A DNA stretch of 64,000 bases from contig CM040117.1 of NCBI GenBank assembly GCA_022559845.1, positions 150,292,732-150,356,731 on the forward strand. The letters are read 5' to 3'. Under the pieces are notes generated by a model, which saw nothing but the letters and a program-made list of their open reading frames with translations, did not search any database and was not told where the DNA came from. This document shows, piece after piece, positions 1-10,907 of this stretch (position 1 is the stretch's first letter; every line of letters begins with the position of its first letter). The position numbers and the translations under genes are program-made. This stretch comes from Amorphophallus konjac (Eukaryota; Streptophyta; Magnoliopsida; Alismatales; Araceae).

Positions 1-2754
1 ATGCACTCAGAATTCAGACACTCAATGCACAAAGTCAGGGGGAGTTCTTGCATTTCATGGTTTACCAACTTGCATATTTATTCAGAATGCATTTCATAAA
101 ATTCATGATTGCATCATATTGTGGTCTCATACATTCAATGTTAAAAAGGACCTAAAAATGGCATCATTTTTCATGCATCATGTGTTCACTTAAAACATAG
201 GTTTCATACTCCATGCACATGCTCAGAGGGAGTTTATTCTTCTTGAAAATCCGTCAAAACTCTGTCCTTCAGTCAAATAGGTCGACCTCTCAGTTCAACC
301 TGGCTGAAAATTGCCTCCTACCTAAGCTCAATCCATAACCTCAGGGAGAGTGTTCCTCATCCAGTCTTGATTTCAACTCATGCAACACTATCTTCTTGAA
401 CTAGACCACCGCATCATAATGCCTATTTTTGTTGTTGTTCATCTTAGATTCAAATGCCTTGAACTTCTCGGAGGATTCTCTATCTGTTATTAAGGTTGTT
501 TATCAGAGTAAATCTTCAAGAAGAATCTTCTTTTATAGAGATTTGTGACTGCCTCGAACATGAATGATTTTGGTTTAACGTTAATGATTTCTTGTGTCTT
601 GAAGTCTAAACGTCTTGAAAATGTTTGTGTTCGGGCTTAATAGACTTAAACCAGTTTCTCATATTGTTGTCCAGTTATGCCTTCTGAAATCTAAAAGTTT
701 ATTTTAAGTACAAAGGCTTTTATGATTGAGAAACTTATGTCTAAATATTGTTTTTAAAGAATCTGATTTTCTGGGATTCCTAATGGAAAAAATCGTCAGA
801 GTAATGACATTGGCTCACTGAGAAATATGTCTTCTCATAAATGAATTGAGATGAGATATGTCATGAAGTGCCCTTGTTAACTCTGTTGTGTTATAAGCTA
901 TGTCATAAGGCAGAGCAATGGCCAAGTTGCTGAGAAATATGTCCCCTCATCAAGAATATGTGGTTCAATATGTCATGAGGTGACAATACTATCTCTGTTC
1001 TATTTGAAGCATGACAGTCAGTCTTACCAATTACCTAGGGATACTTGTATCTAAATAATGTGTGTCCTTACGGATATGAGGCATGCACTAGACTTAAATG
1101 CTCGTAAAAACTTCTCATGTACTCAATGAATATTATGGTTGAGATTGCAAAAGCTAAATGCACATCTATTGAAATTCTAAAATTCCATCTAGTCTTCATG
1201 CTTGTTTAATCTCAATACTTTTTAGAGTATCTCTCAAAGAAGCCAATGGAATTGAATGGGTAAGATAATAGGAGGTTAATCTGACTTTGATATGAATTTT
1301 TGGTTCAACTCTATCAAATTTGAATGTAAATGTTTTCATGAGATTGCACTGAATAGGCCAGAATTCATTAACATTAAACCAATCTATGTGTTAGGGCTAG
1401 TTCATTCGGGTTCTATAGCTGAAAATTCTGAAAAATTCTATAACTCTGATTTATGAACTTGGTCTCAGGTTAAAGAACCTTCATCTTCTATAAAGGCAAG
1501 CTGTCTTTCTATATATCCCTTGATCTTTGCTCTCTCTAGACAAATGGTATCAATGCTCCTTGATGACTTCTAACATTAGATGTCATTACATTCCTATCAA
1601 TTAATGTCAGAGCATGCCATTCCTTCTTGAAATATCATATCTTGATGCTCCTTGGTATTTGCCTTGCATAAGACATATTTGCATCAATCATTGCTAGCAT
1701 TGTTGCATGTGTATAACTTTGTAATCATTCCTTGGACATAACAATTGGAATCATCATCCATGGGCATCTGGCACAAGTTCTAACATCATTGGCATTATGG
1801 TTACAACTCAACTGGTTTCAGTTTTTCATGCAATTAGGTGGATTGCATTCTTCAACTTCGTACATACATATCTTGCATTCTGCATTCCCATGCATTGCAT
1901 AGAAAACCCAAAATGTTTGAAAAATAAAAAAAATCACTAAAAATCTTGAAAAATCTGAAATCAAAAATGTGTTATTTGGCTGCTATATTGCATCATACTG
2001 CTGCAACCATGCCTTTCAAATTACAACTATCTTTGACAAGCCAACGGACAATACCATTGATTCTAACAATTGGCCATGTTAAATATGCCCATATCATTCA
2101 TTGGTATCAGTCCTAAAACTAACTTTCCAAGATTGGTTGTTCACAATTGTTATCTTGTCAACTTTAATAAATGTACAACCATTGGCATGTATTTCCACAT
2201 CATTTTCTAGAATTCTGGAATAATGTCTGCACTACTTGTGATCACACCTGCCCATAATTTACCTACGAAAGATATATCTTTCCATCAATTGGCATCCGAA
2301 AGGAGGAGAGATTTATGCACCTTCAGAAAGGTATCTCAGGTTGCTGCACTTTAAGTTGCTCCCTCCAGGTATCTCTTTTACATTGTACATCTTGTGCTAA
2401 TAATTTCCAACAATTGGTGTGCTGTAATTTCTTTCACTCCTACCTTCCTAATTATGCCATATATTCTCTCTCGTGTGATATTTTGATGATGTCAGAGGGG
2501 GAGAGAATTGTATGTGTCATTAAAGGAATGCATAAGGGAGAGAGTCTTGAATAGTTGCATAAGAATATGTGGGAAGAAAATTATTTGTATCTAAAGGTGA
2601 AAATTATCTGGAAAGAAAATAATTGAAGGTCTTTATGCTGTTATTCACGATTACATCCTTTTAATCCTGGACTTTCAATATACTCATAATGACTCAAAGA
2701 TGGACATCATAATGACTCATACTTCATAGTTGCCATCATCAAAAAGGGGGAGAA
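1..2754 (+). mobile_element. 3' internal non-coding tail of a Sirevirus-like Ty1/copia element
   Basis: No credible coding region is visible; the longest open frame (79 codons, 2315-2554) matches nothing I recognise. The stretch lies directly upstream of a polypurine tract and LTR, so it is the 3' part of an element whose pol lies outside the window. It is AT-rich and holds several purine tracts resembling the terminal one (37-44, 2494-2507, 2741-2754), as described for Sireviruses, which carry multiple polypurine tracts. An imperfect direct repeat of about 65 bp (near 815-880 and 925-990, sharing GAGAAATATGTC and ATATGTCATGA) is internal to it. Assignment to Sirevirus rests on the PPT pattern and the following LTR, not on protein similarity. 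Confidence 0.6.
2741..2754 (+). other. Polypurine tract of the left Sirevirus-like element
   Basis: AAAAAGGGGGAGAA immediately precedes the LTR start TGTTAGG. It would prime plus-strand DNA synthesis. The same core is found before the unrelated Sirevirus LTR at 31080. Confidence 0.8.
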
Positions 2755-5700
2755 TGTTAGGCATGTGTATAACATGTGTAACTCTATTGTTTTGATGATG
2801 TCTGACTATGTATGTTGGGCTTGTGTATAATATACTTTTGTTTCGATGATGTCTGACTATGATTCATTAATATAGTTTGACCTGCATTTGATAGCGACAA
2901 ACACTCATGCATTTCAGGACAAGCCCACACCGGTAACAAAGTGTGTCTGCAAAGATAGAAAGAAATCAAGTAAGGCACAAAGATTGAGGCATTAGGCTGC
3001 ATAAGAATCAAGGCTGAATCATATCAGGTAAGATCAGTGCAGCTGCTGAAGTTGGTGCACATACTGAAGAAAGAAGGTATTTCAAAAGAAGTGTCGACAC
3101 CACAGCCATTCCTCAGCAAAGGAAAGTTGATGCTACATTGTTGACAAGCTCGAAGCACACAAATGGTCAACACAGGTCAACACAGTAAAGTCTGTGCATG
3201 GTCGTGAATTAGTCATCACTAGTGCAACACCACGGTCGGTGCACCTTCTGGCTAAGCAACGCACATAGCTTGTGTACGTTACTATAAGGTCCGTGCACAT
3301 ATGAAGACAAAGTCTAAAGCACGTTGATAAGGGTATGTGCAATGCTTCCTTCGAACAAATACAGAAGAAATTCTCTTGTGTTGTCTCGACACCGCCTTGT
3401 GATGTCCCGACATATCTTGAAGAGATTGTGTTGAATTTCGAACGGTTAAGCACCGGCATAAAAGCATGTGTCGACACATCTGACAAATGTCTCAACACCT
3501 CCAGAAGAAATCAAGCTGAAACCATTCTATCTGACCTCTGGTTTAATCAATGTCTCGACATAGTCTTGGTGACATCTCGGAACCAAGCATATATGTCCCG
3601 ACACAGTCTTGTGAAGTCTCGACACATCTGTCATGGGCCTTCAAGATATTCAAAGGATGTCTTGACACACTAAGTAAAAAGTGTCGACACACTTCATGCC
3701 TCACTTCTCTATGGCGGGCTTGTCTCGACACCTTGGATTCTTCCAGGAAGCGCTCTACTGGCTATCTCACTATGTTGTGTCGACACTTACCTCGAAGGAG
3801 GTCGACACCCTTATACTTCCAGGAAGTGCTCTATTGAATATCCTACTAAGATGTGTCGACTCTTTTCATGCAGGAGGTCGACACCCTTGTTCTTCCAAGA
3901 ATCCTCAAGCCAATAAACTGTCAGATCAGTGGGCCATCCAGAGAGAGAAAAAGGAACTCAAATCATTAAAATTAAGGATTTTGGGGTCTGGACCACGTCC
4001 CGAGGTCTGACCCTTGCTCTACCATCTTATCACTCATTTGTCTACCTTTTGGAGATGGTTTTGTCAGAAATCAGCTGGAAGAGCCACTTCTGTCTGCCGC
4101 GATGTAAGTCTTATCTGTCTGCCTGTCCAGACTATCTACTGTTGGAAATAGGACACTCCGCAGTCTGCCATCATCTTGCTATCGACCAATGGGCTATCCA
4201 ACCAGCCATTGTACGCAGAAGAGTACATTTGAGCAGAATGAGAAGACTGCATTTCTGAGGAGAGTTATTGTAAAAATCTGATGCTGTCTAAAAGAGATCT
4301 GGTCTGCTCCTTCACACAGTCTGCCATCGTACCTATCCTTGTACTTAAAACTGCGACCAGCCAATAGGAAGAGCATAGCAAGTAGCGCATTAAATGTTAT
4401 GGGACATGATCACCTTCCTCTTATTGATTATCACCATCACACATGGCATTCGCTCTAGAAGACGCTCTAGCTCTCACCTTCTGGCGCACGCTTCAAGGAA
4501 GATTTGGAGGGAATACTTCGTTGATCCACTGGTCCAAAGGAAGACTTCTTGGCATGCAATATTCTTAGGCTTTCTCAACTGGTCTTCTTATTTATACCAA
4601 GCTTCCTCAACTGAAGAAGTTGATGCTGCTGCCGTACAAAAAGTGCCATGCCCTAGACCTATCTACGAAGAATATTCCTAAGTAGCGTGAGAGCAGCCCC
4701 AGCACCTATGGGACTTAGTCCAGTGCTGTGAAAGAGAGAAGAAGAGAGAGCAGCCTTGAGAGAGAAGACAATTCCTGCAGTCTACCGGTGCTTGAAGAAA
4801 AGGATCCTTAGATCCAATCTTGTAGCTGCAATCACTAGCTCCGATGTCTTGATTCATTCTTTCAGCTGGTGTGTCTATATTGTCTCTGGTGTTTCTCCAC
4901 TGCACTTGCAGTATTTAGTTTCTATTTGTTATGGTTCGTTTATCACCAAAACATCTAGCTTCTCCGATCCCCTGTTTAGGGACCGGGTTCCCTCTGTGGT
5001 TTCAGAGGAAGAGAGGATCAGATCCTCTGGGTGGTTCAACCAGTTAGTCAGCGGAAAGCAAGCTGTGCTGCTCAGCTGTGTAAGCAAGCTGTGTTGCTCA
5101 GCGGATCAAGCTGTGTGTCAGCCGGAAAGCCTCACCGAGTTTGGTGAGGGGTGGACGTAGGTTGTGAGCTAACAACCGAACCACCTTAAAATCCTTGTGT
5201 TGTGGGTAGTATACTTTGTGAGCTTGTTCCATATCCTCTATCCCTACTTCACAGGTTTGTGTGCTACTTAAGCTGTTTATTTTCTCTGCACACTCAAGCG
5301 TTCAGCTTGCACAACAGTCTCATCTCGACCCCCCTGCTATCATAGCTAACGTGGATCTTCTTAGGTGTCTACGGCACTCTTGCTTACAGACACTTTGGAG
5401 CATCTCCCAAGCAGAGGAAGTTATCACGATGTGTGAGCAGCTTTCTCCCTTGTGTATCTAACTGCATTTGCGCCTTAGGTTGCCTCCTGCACCCTTGCAA
5501 ACAGAGACCAAGGTGAAAGCTTTCCCAAGGAACTTCACCTTGCTGAACACTCATTCATCTTAGCTGATCATCATAGCTCTCCCACCTAACATAGTCATTT
5601 AACTTAGCTTTTCTGTTTCAAGATCTCTATGGTGTATTAGATTACATCTCATTCGGATCTGAGTTGCTAGTGAAGAAGTGTCAACCTCTCTCTTGAGGAG

Positions 5701-6033
5701 TGTCGACCTGTTTGGACTGATCTGTTAGAGGTGTTGACCTCACTACCCTGAAGAGTAGACTCCAGCTCACTTCATAGCTAGATCCTGCTAATTAAAGGAG
5801 TGTCGACCTGCCCGCTGGCCGGGGGTATCGACCTATCTGAACTGAGCATTGGAGTTTAACGTCATTACTTGTTTCATTCCTATCTATTTCGCTGCGTTGT
5901 ATGCTTAAGTGATTCATTTACCTTATAAGAGTGGTTTATGTTTTTAGGAGCCAAGATTTAAATTGGCCAAAGTTATTAATAGGATCTATTCAACCCCCCT
6001 TCTAGATCCGATTGCACTCCGTGGGACCTAACA
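2755..6033 (+). repeat. 3' LTR of the left Sirevirus-like element
   Basis: The repeat begins TGTTAGG and ends CCTAACA, a perfect 7-bp terminal inverted repeat, and follows a polypurine tract, so it is a 3' LTR of about 3279 bp. The 5' LTR is outside the window, so neither the length nor a TSD can be confirmed by a pair. It carries an array of TGTCGACAC-like palindromes (3091-3890 and 5676-5835), a possible TATA-like element at 4589-4596, and a CCTCACC/GGTGAGG hairpin near 5130 that is shared with the other Sirevirus LTR family in this window. The length is large for a Sirevirus LTR; an undetected nested insertion is possible. Confidence 0.75.
3091..3890. repeat. Array of TGTCGACAC palindromes in the LTR
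   Basis: About fourteen exact or near copies of the palindrome TGTCGACA (variants TCTCGACAC, TCCCGACA, GGTCGACACC) lie between 3091 and 3890, for example near 3091, 3384, 3466, 3593, 3680, 3775, 3800 and 3876. A second small group with GTGTCGACCTG lies at 5676-5835. The spacing is irregular, so this is not a tandem satellite. Repeated palindromic motifs in the U3 of Sirevirus LTRs are an established feature of that group. Confidence 0.75.
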
Positions 6034-6338
6034 CCTACCAAGTAGCAACCATGGATGGAACCCCAATGCCGCGGACGTGGAGTGTTGCGGCACTACGTAG
6101 ACTTTATTTTCAAGCCCTTATAACAAGAAAGTGATAGCTCGGTAGAGGGCCAACAGCGTCAGACCGAGCCACAAAATCCGCCAAGTGTGAAAACTGGCTC
6201 AATGATGCTGCGGGCCGGACCATGCCTAGATGCGTCACTGTTGACTAGGAGCACGACAAAAAAGGAAAAGGCATGCATCCCTAGTTCCCTTGGAAGTCGC
6301 TGGCTCGGGCACTAACCCCACCTATGTGGGAACTGCCT
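6034..6338. mobile_element. Fragment of an old Tat-like gypsy layer
   Basis: This piece lies between the Sirevirus LTR and the Tekay element. It resembles sequence near 24825-24870 (CTCGGGCACT..CCCCACCT..GTGGGAACTGCCTTG) and near 25305-25420 (CAGACCGAGCCAC, TGTGAAAACTGGCT), both within the Tat-like remnant further right. It continues after the Tekay insertion at 17138. No coding sequence is recognised. Confidence 0.5.
6334..6338. repeat. Target-site duplication TGCCT, left
   Basis: TGCCT directly precedes the LTR start at 6339 and is repeated exactly at 17138-17142 after the last LTR base, marking a clean 5-bp integrase-type insertion. Confidence 0.95.
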
Positions 6339-7804
6339 TGTCACGCCCCGAGCGCGGAAGATACCCGGAGATGCGCGACGTGTCTATATCAATCATGTCA
6401 ATCAGAGTGGTCGTGTATTCGACTCAAAGACAGAGATGCGCAAAATAGCAAGATAACCCAATCCTTTATTTCATAATGGATAGACTATTACAAATCCAAT
6501 ACTCTGTTTAATAAAAAGGAAAAGAATACATAGTTGACTCAAGAAACTATAGAAAAGATTAGACGACACTTGTAGAAGCTCTATCACTTTCACTCTTGAC
6601 CATTCCCATCCGATTGACTTCCATCGTCGTTGGACTTACCTGAAAAGTAGAAAGGGACAAACGGAATGAGCGAACGCTCAGTAGGAAATTATATCTCAAG
6701 TACTAGCAAGTGGTTTAAGTAATTACATCTTTCATGAATGCAATAAAGCTATGCATGCTCGCATAAAACGACAAGATAGAGAGAATGTAATATCAAGAAA
6801 ATAAGATGAACTTAATCATGAACTTCCAACAAGATAACAAGTATATTCAAGGTATTCAAGCAAGTACGTTTAACAAGTCATGTCAAGAACTTTGGCTATC
6901 ATGTATCAAGCAAGTAAATTACCCTTTTTCGGGCCACGCATTTCATGTAAAGTCAAGTACGATTCAAGTACAAGATGTGTGTGGAATGTCCAATCAAACA
7001 AGTCAAGTACTCGGTATAATGCCAGATACCTTATCATTTTAACTCCCATGGGCACAAGTACTTTCAGGTGCTCCTCCCAGGACCAGATCGGGCCCTATAT
7101 GCGCAGACATTTATCATGTGTTTTGACATCCACTCTTGTTTATATAGCCAATATAGAATTTCAATAATCAAGCTTGTAGACACGTATGACAACTTTGATA
7201 GAATAGAGTCCAAAGTATGACAAAAGACATAGAATGGCGATAATAATGGTATAATCACGATGTCGATAAAACTAGGTAGAATATGGTTCCCTTAACTTAG
7301 GTACCATGACAAATCAATATGGACATTCTTTATATAGAATTGAGGTCCACATGAACATTAGATCAAGCAAGATACCCTCATTCTTATCGTGGAATTGGGG
7401 TTTACAAGAACGACATGATATGGCATGATATCATCATCCCATTAAGAATTTCTTATGATATACTCTTTGTATAATCATAAGGGCCGGTATCCCATGTTTC
7501 TTTAGAGTGACATGGCATCAATGGTGTAATGGGTTTTTAGGGTACAACCAGCTCAGTCGGCCTTGAGGGAATCCAAGGCTACGAGGAGTCTTACGGAGGT
7601 CTCTATGACTAACTTGCTAGTCCAAAGGAACGGAATGTCCAATGGAGAGCTTGTATGTCAATGAGAATTGAGTGTGATCGATAAAACACCGTGAAAAGTG
7701 GGACTATACTCAGGGAGTGGAGAATAGTGCCGATATATATATATATGTATAAGATATAAACCATCGGTTAGCAAATCAGAGGAAAAATCAGTTTACAGTA
7801 AAAT

Positions 7805-8482
7805 AACGACTTAGGTCAAGTCGTTTCTCAAGTAATTAACGCCTAACAGAAGGGCGTTTACACATGGTCCGTTTTGCAGAATTTTCAATAATTCAATAAT
7901 TTATTTAAAACGCGCCTTGGGAAGGGGCGTTTCTTCAAGAGTTGACGACTACAGTAGCAGGCGTCTTTTTATTTACAATATTTTTCAGAACATATTTATT
8001 TTCAGAAATTATCAAAAACGCGCCCTTGTCAGCGGCGTTAATCATTAAATTCTTATTTTCACAGAATATATATTCCAGGATTTTAACAGATACGCGCCCT
8101 AGTAAGGGGCGTTTATTTTTAATTCACGCCCTATGATGGGGCGTTTACATATGGAAAAACGACCTAGTCTAGGTCGTGAATTCAAGAGATACCATGAGTT
8201 TTCATGGGCAGTAATAATTTCAGGATAATAGAATTTCATGGAGAACGAATGTATGGTCATGACAATAAAATTAGCAAGTTTGAAGACATGTGATCATGCA
8301 TCATTGTAGGATCATTATTTCATAGATACTCAATTCTTAACATGGGTGATTAAAAATGAAATTAACGCCTGTGTGCAGGGCGTCAAATCCAAAATTGACG
8401 ACCTTGGCAGGGTCGTGACTTGTAAAGTAGCGCCCTAGTCTGGGGCGTGTATTTCATAGTCACGCCCTTGCTAAGGACGTTT
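7805..8482. repeat. Hairpin array, R-U5 part of Tekay 3' LTR
   Basis: About a dozen short imperfect inverted repeats with arms like ACGCC(C)/GGGCGT or ACGAC/GTCGT and loops of about 8-10 nt occur in under 700 bp; examples begin at 7805 (ACGAC..GTCGT), 7849, 7909, 8091 and 8461. Loops differ while arms are kept, so each unit is a potential hairpin. They are not tandem copies of one sequence. The same array is at 15510-16187. Confidence 0.85.
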
Positions 8483-8933
8483 CTTTCAAGAAATTAACAG
8501 AAAGTCGTTCAGAAACTATAGTAAACCAAACCATGTATATGCATGATAATTATTGTACTGTATCAATTTAGTTTGGGCTACAGTGACTTGAGAAAATCCT
8601 ACCTTTAAGAGTTGATTTGGAGATGACCGTGAGGGATTTGTAAGAATCAATGATGCTGCAGACGTTGGATGAATCCTACAGAGGATAGATTGAAGATATT
8701 AGTTTCCTTGAAATCCATGGACTGTAGGTAGAGGAAGGGGTACTTACACACGGATGAAGAACTCTTGTTCCTCAAACGCCCGAGCCTCTTAACCTGTTAA
8801 TAAGAGAAGAAGAATAATCAATATTCTTCATGCGACTGTAAACAGAAGAAGAAAAAAATAGAAGAACATATGTTCTTCACGTACCTGCAGCAGTAGTTCG
8901 TCCAAATAGTTTTTAGGGTTGGCCGAACGAGAG

Positions 8934-8941
8934 TTTTTATA
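8934..8941 (-). promoter_or_regulatory. TATA box in Tekay 3' LTR
   Basis: The minus strand reads TATAAAAA within CCTATAAAAACTC, the only strong TATA box near the expected U3/R border; the equivalent box in the 5' LTR is at 16639-16646. Confidence 0.6.
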
Positions 8942-9082
8942 GGATTTTGGGTGTCCTATTAGGGTTAGTGATTGTGTGGAAGCAATACTTCTATGATAGA
9001 GTCATTACCACGTTTGAACTCTTTCTAATGCTTATCACTTACCCTGGATAAGTTCTGGGTTCGAACGGTTCACGAACTGAAT

Positions 9083-9320
9083 TAACGACTTTGGTCAGGG
9101 CGTCTATTTTTTAATTAACGCCTTGTATAAGGGCGTTTCTTAAAAAGCGCCTTGCAAAAGGGCGTTTCGTGTTTTAAAACACGCCCAAGATAGGGGCGTT
9201 TCTTTTACTTACCCATTTGGTCGTAAGAGAACTGACGACCGCATATGTGGGCGTCCTTTCTTTAGTCACGCCATGGATAGAGGCGTTTCTTTATAAATTA
9301 ACGCCTTAATAAGAGGCGTT
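9083..9320. repeat. Hairpin array, U3 part of Tekay 3' LTR
   Basis: Seven further units of the same kind (AACGCC..GGGCGTT, CACGCC..GGCGTT, GACGACC..GGGCGTC) lie in about 240 bp, upstream of the minus-strand TATA box, so this cluster would be in U3 and not transcribed from its own promoter. The matching cluster in the other LTR is 16788-17025. Confidence 0.85.
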
Positions 9321-9432
9321 ATTTTTAATTTATTTTATTTCGTCCAATTAACCCTATTCCTTTTATACATATTACTTCTGTAATATATATGTTTTAATTT
9401 ATTTCAATTATTCATTTATTAGGGTTGCTACA

Positions 9433-9446
9433 CCCTCCCCCACTTA
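9433..9446 (-). other. Polypurine tract of the Tekay element
   Basis: On the minus strand AAGTGGGGGAGGGTG directly precedes the LTR start TGTAGCAACC. It is the plus-strand primer site for this element. Confidence 0.85.
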
Positions 9447-9515
9447 AAAAGAATTTGGTCCCCAAATTCAATATATTTATAATTATACATGTGGAGAGCG
9501 TAGAACATATACCTC

Positions 9516-9992
9516 TTAGAATAACTCGGGAAATCGTTTCTTCATAGATTCCTCGGTCTCCCATGTCGCTTCGCGTTCAGGATTCTTATTCCATTGCACC
9601 TTGAGCATGGGAATAACCTTATTCCTTAGAGCTCGTATTTCTCGATCTAATATCTTTAAAGGCCTCTGTTCATATGTGAGATCTTTCTGGATCACCAGAT
9701 CTCCATGCTCAATAATATGTGACGGATCGTGCACATACTTCTTCAACATAGATATGTGAAATACATTGTGTACCTCGGACAACTGAGGAGGCAACGCGAT
9801 GCGATAAGCAACCTCGCCAACTCTTTCGAGTACCTCAAATGGTCTGATGAATCTTGGCGTAAGCTTGCCCTTAACACCAAATCTTCGTATGCCACGTCCA
9901 GGCGATATCTTGAGAAATACATGATCTCCGATTTGGAATTCAAGATCTCTCCTTCTTGTATCAGCATAAGTTTTTTGTCTCGTCTGAGCAAC
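9516..9992 (-). pseudogene. Gag-pol part 4: integrase C-terminus and chromodomain
   Basis: This is the last segment of the gag-pol frame, after the TAA at 9993-9995. It reads through the integrase C-terminal GPY/F-type region (ISPGRGIRRFGVKGKLTPRF, then LSEVHNVFHISMLKKYV), ending in a chromodomain (LKILDREIRALRNKVIP, then LKVQWNKNPEREATWE, then FPELF). Chromodomains of this family direct integration toward histone-marked heterochromatin. An internal ATG at 9792-9794 would allow only the last 92 residues. The segment has no further stop before the natural end at 9516. Confidence 0.9.
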
Positions 9993-10895
9993 TTACAATC
10001 TTTCTCTGATTACTTGTATCTTCTCAGTTGTATCCCTTACCATGTCTGGACCTAATAGTTGTTTCTCTCCAACTTCGTTCCAACATATGGGAGATCGGCA
10101 ACTCCTTCCGTATAAGGCTTCGAAAGGTGCCATTTGGATACTAGCTTGGTAGCTATTATTATATGCAAATTCAACTAAAGGTAAGTGGTCATGCCAGCTT
10201 CCTCCAAAGTCAATAATGCATGCTCTCAGCATATCTTCAACAACTTGATTAGTTCGCTCGGTCTGACCATCCGTTTGTGGGTGAAAAGCAGTACTAAAGT
10301 TGAGCCTTGTCCCCAACGAATGTTGTAATCCCTTCCAAAAATGAGAAGTAAAACGGGGATCTCTATCAGACACGATTGAGACAGGAATTCTATGTATCCT
10401 GACTATTTCTTTAATGTATAGTGCAGCTAGCACATCAATTGACCATCGGCTTTTGATTGGCAAGAAATGTGCCGATTTAGTCAATCGGTCAATGATAACC
10501 CAGATTCCATCATGTCCTCCTTTAGATTTAGACAAACCCATGATGAAGTCCATACCAATATCCTCCCATTTCCACTTAGGAATATCTAGAGGATGTAGTT
10601 TTCCCGCAGGCTTTTGGTGTTCCGCCTTGACCTGTTGGCATGTGAGACAGCGTGATACATAGTCCGCTATTTCTCTTTTCATATTGGGCCACCAAAAGTT
10701 CCTCTTTACATCTTGGTACATTTTAGTTGATCCAGGATGAATAGTGTATCTTGATCTGTGAGCTTCATCTAAGATCTTCTTCTTTAATTCCGGACAATCG
10801 GGTATACAAGTTCTATCTTTGAACGATAATCTTCCATCAGAAGTTAGTTGAAAATCAGATTGTCCTTTTAATCTGCCTTTGATTTCTACTAACAT
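9993..10895 (-). pseudogene. Gag-pol part 3: integrase
   Basis: This 300-residue open segment holds the integrase, which inserts the cDNA into the chromosome. It shows the N-terminal zinc-binding HHCC region (HRSRYTIHPG .. CLTCQQ, about residues 46-87), and the DDE catalytic core with Asp in WVIIDRLTKSAHF, Asp in IVSDRDPRFTS and Glu in TDGQTERTNQVVEDM. It is in the same frame as the segments on both sides. It is bounded by TAG at 10908-10910 and TAA at 9993-9995; the TAA interrupts a normal chromovirus sequence just before VAQTRQKTYAD. Confidence 0.92.
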
Positions 10896-10907
10896 AGGAT
10901 CATCATC

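Larger units (their letters stand above)
6339..9432 (-). repeat. 3' LTR of the Tekay element
   Basis: On the minus strand this LTR starts TGTAGCAACC (at 9432) and ends GGCGTGACA (at 6339). It is 3094 bp and nearly identical to 14044-17137. A TATA box (TATAAAAA, minus strand) sits at 8934-8941, leaving a U3 of about 0.5 kb and an R-U5 of about 2.5 kb. Two clusters of short inverted repeats occupy 7805-8482 and 9083-9320. ORFs of up to 95 codons here are not conserved coding sequence. Confidence 0.95.

Noticed and set aside
3133..3837. Overlapping ORFs on both strands up to 121 codons in the left LTR
   Set aside because: Cys/Thr/Arg-rich translations of the TGTCGACAC array; no start context or domain support.
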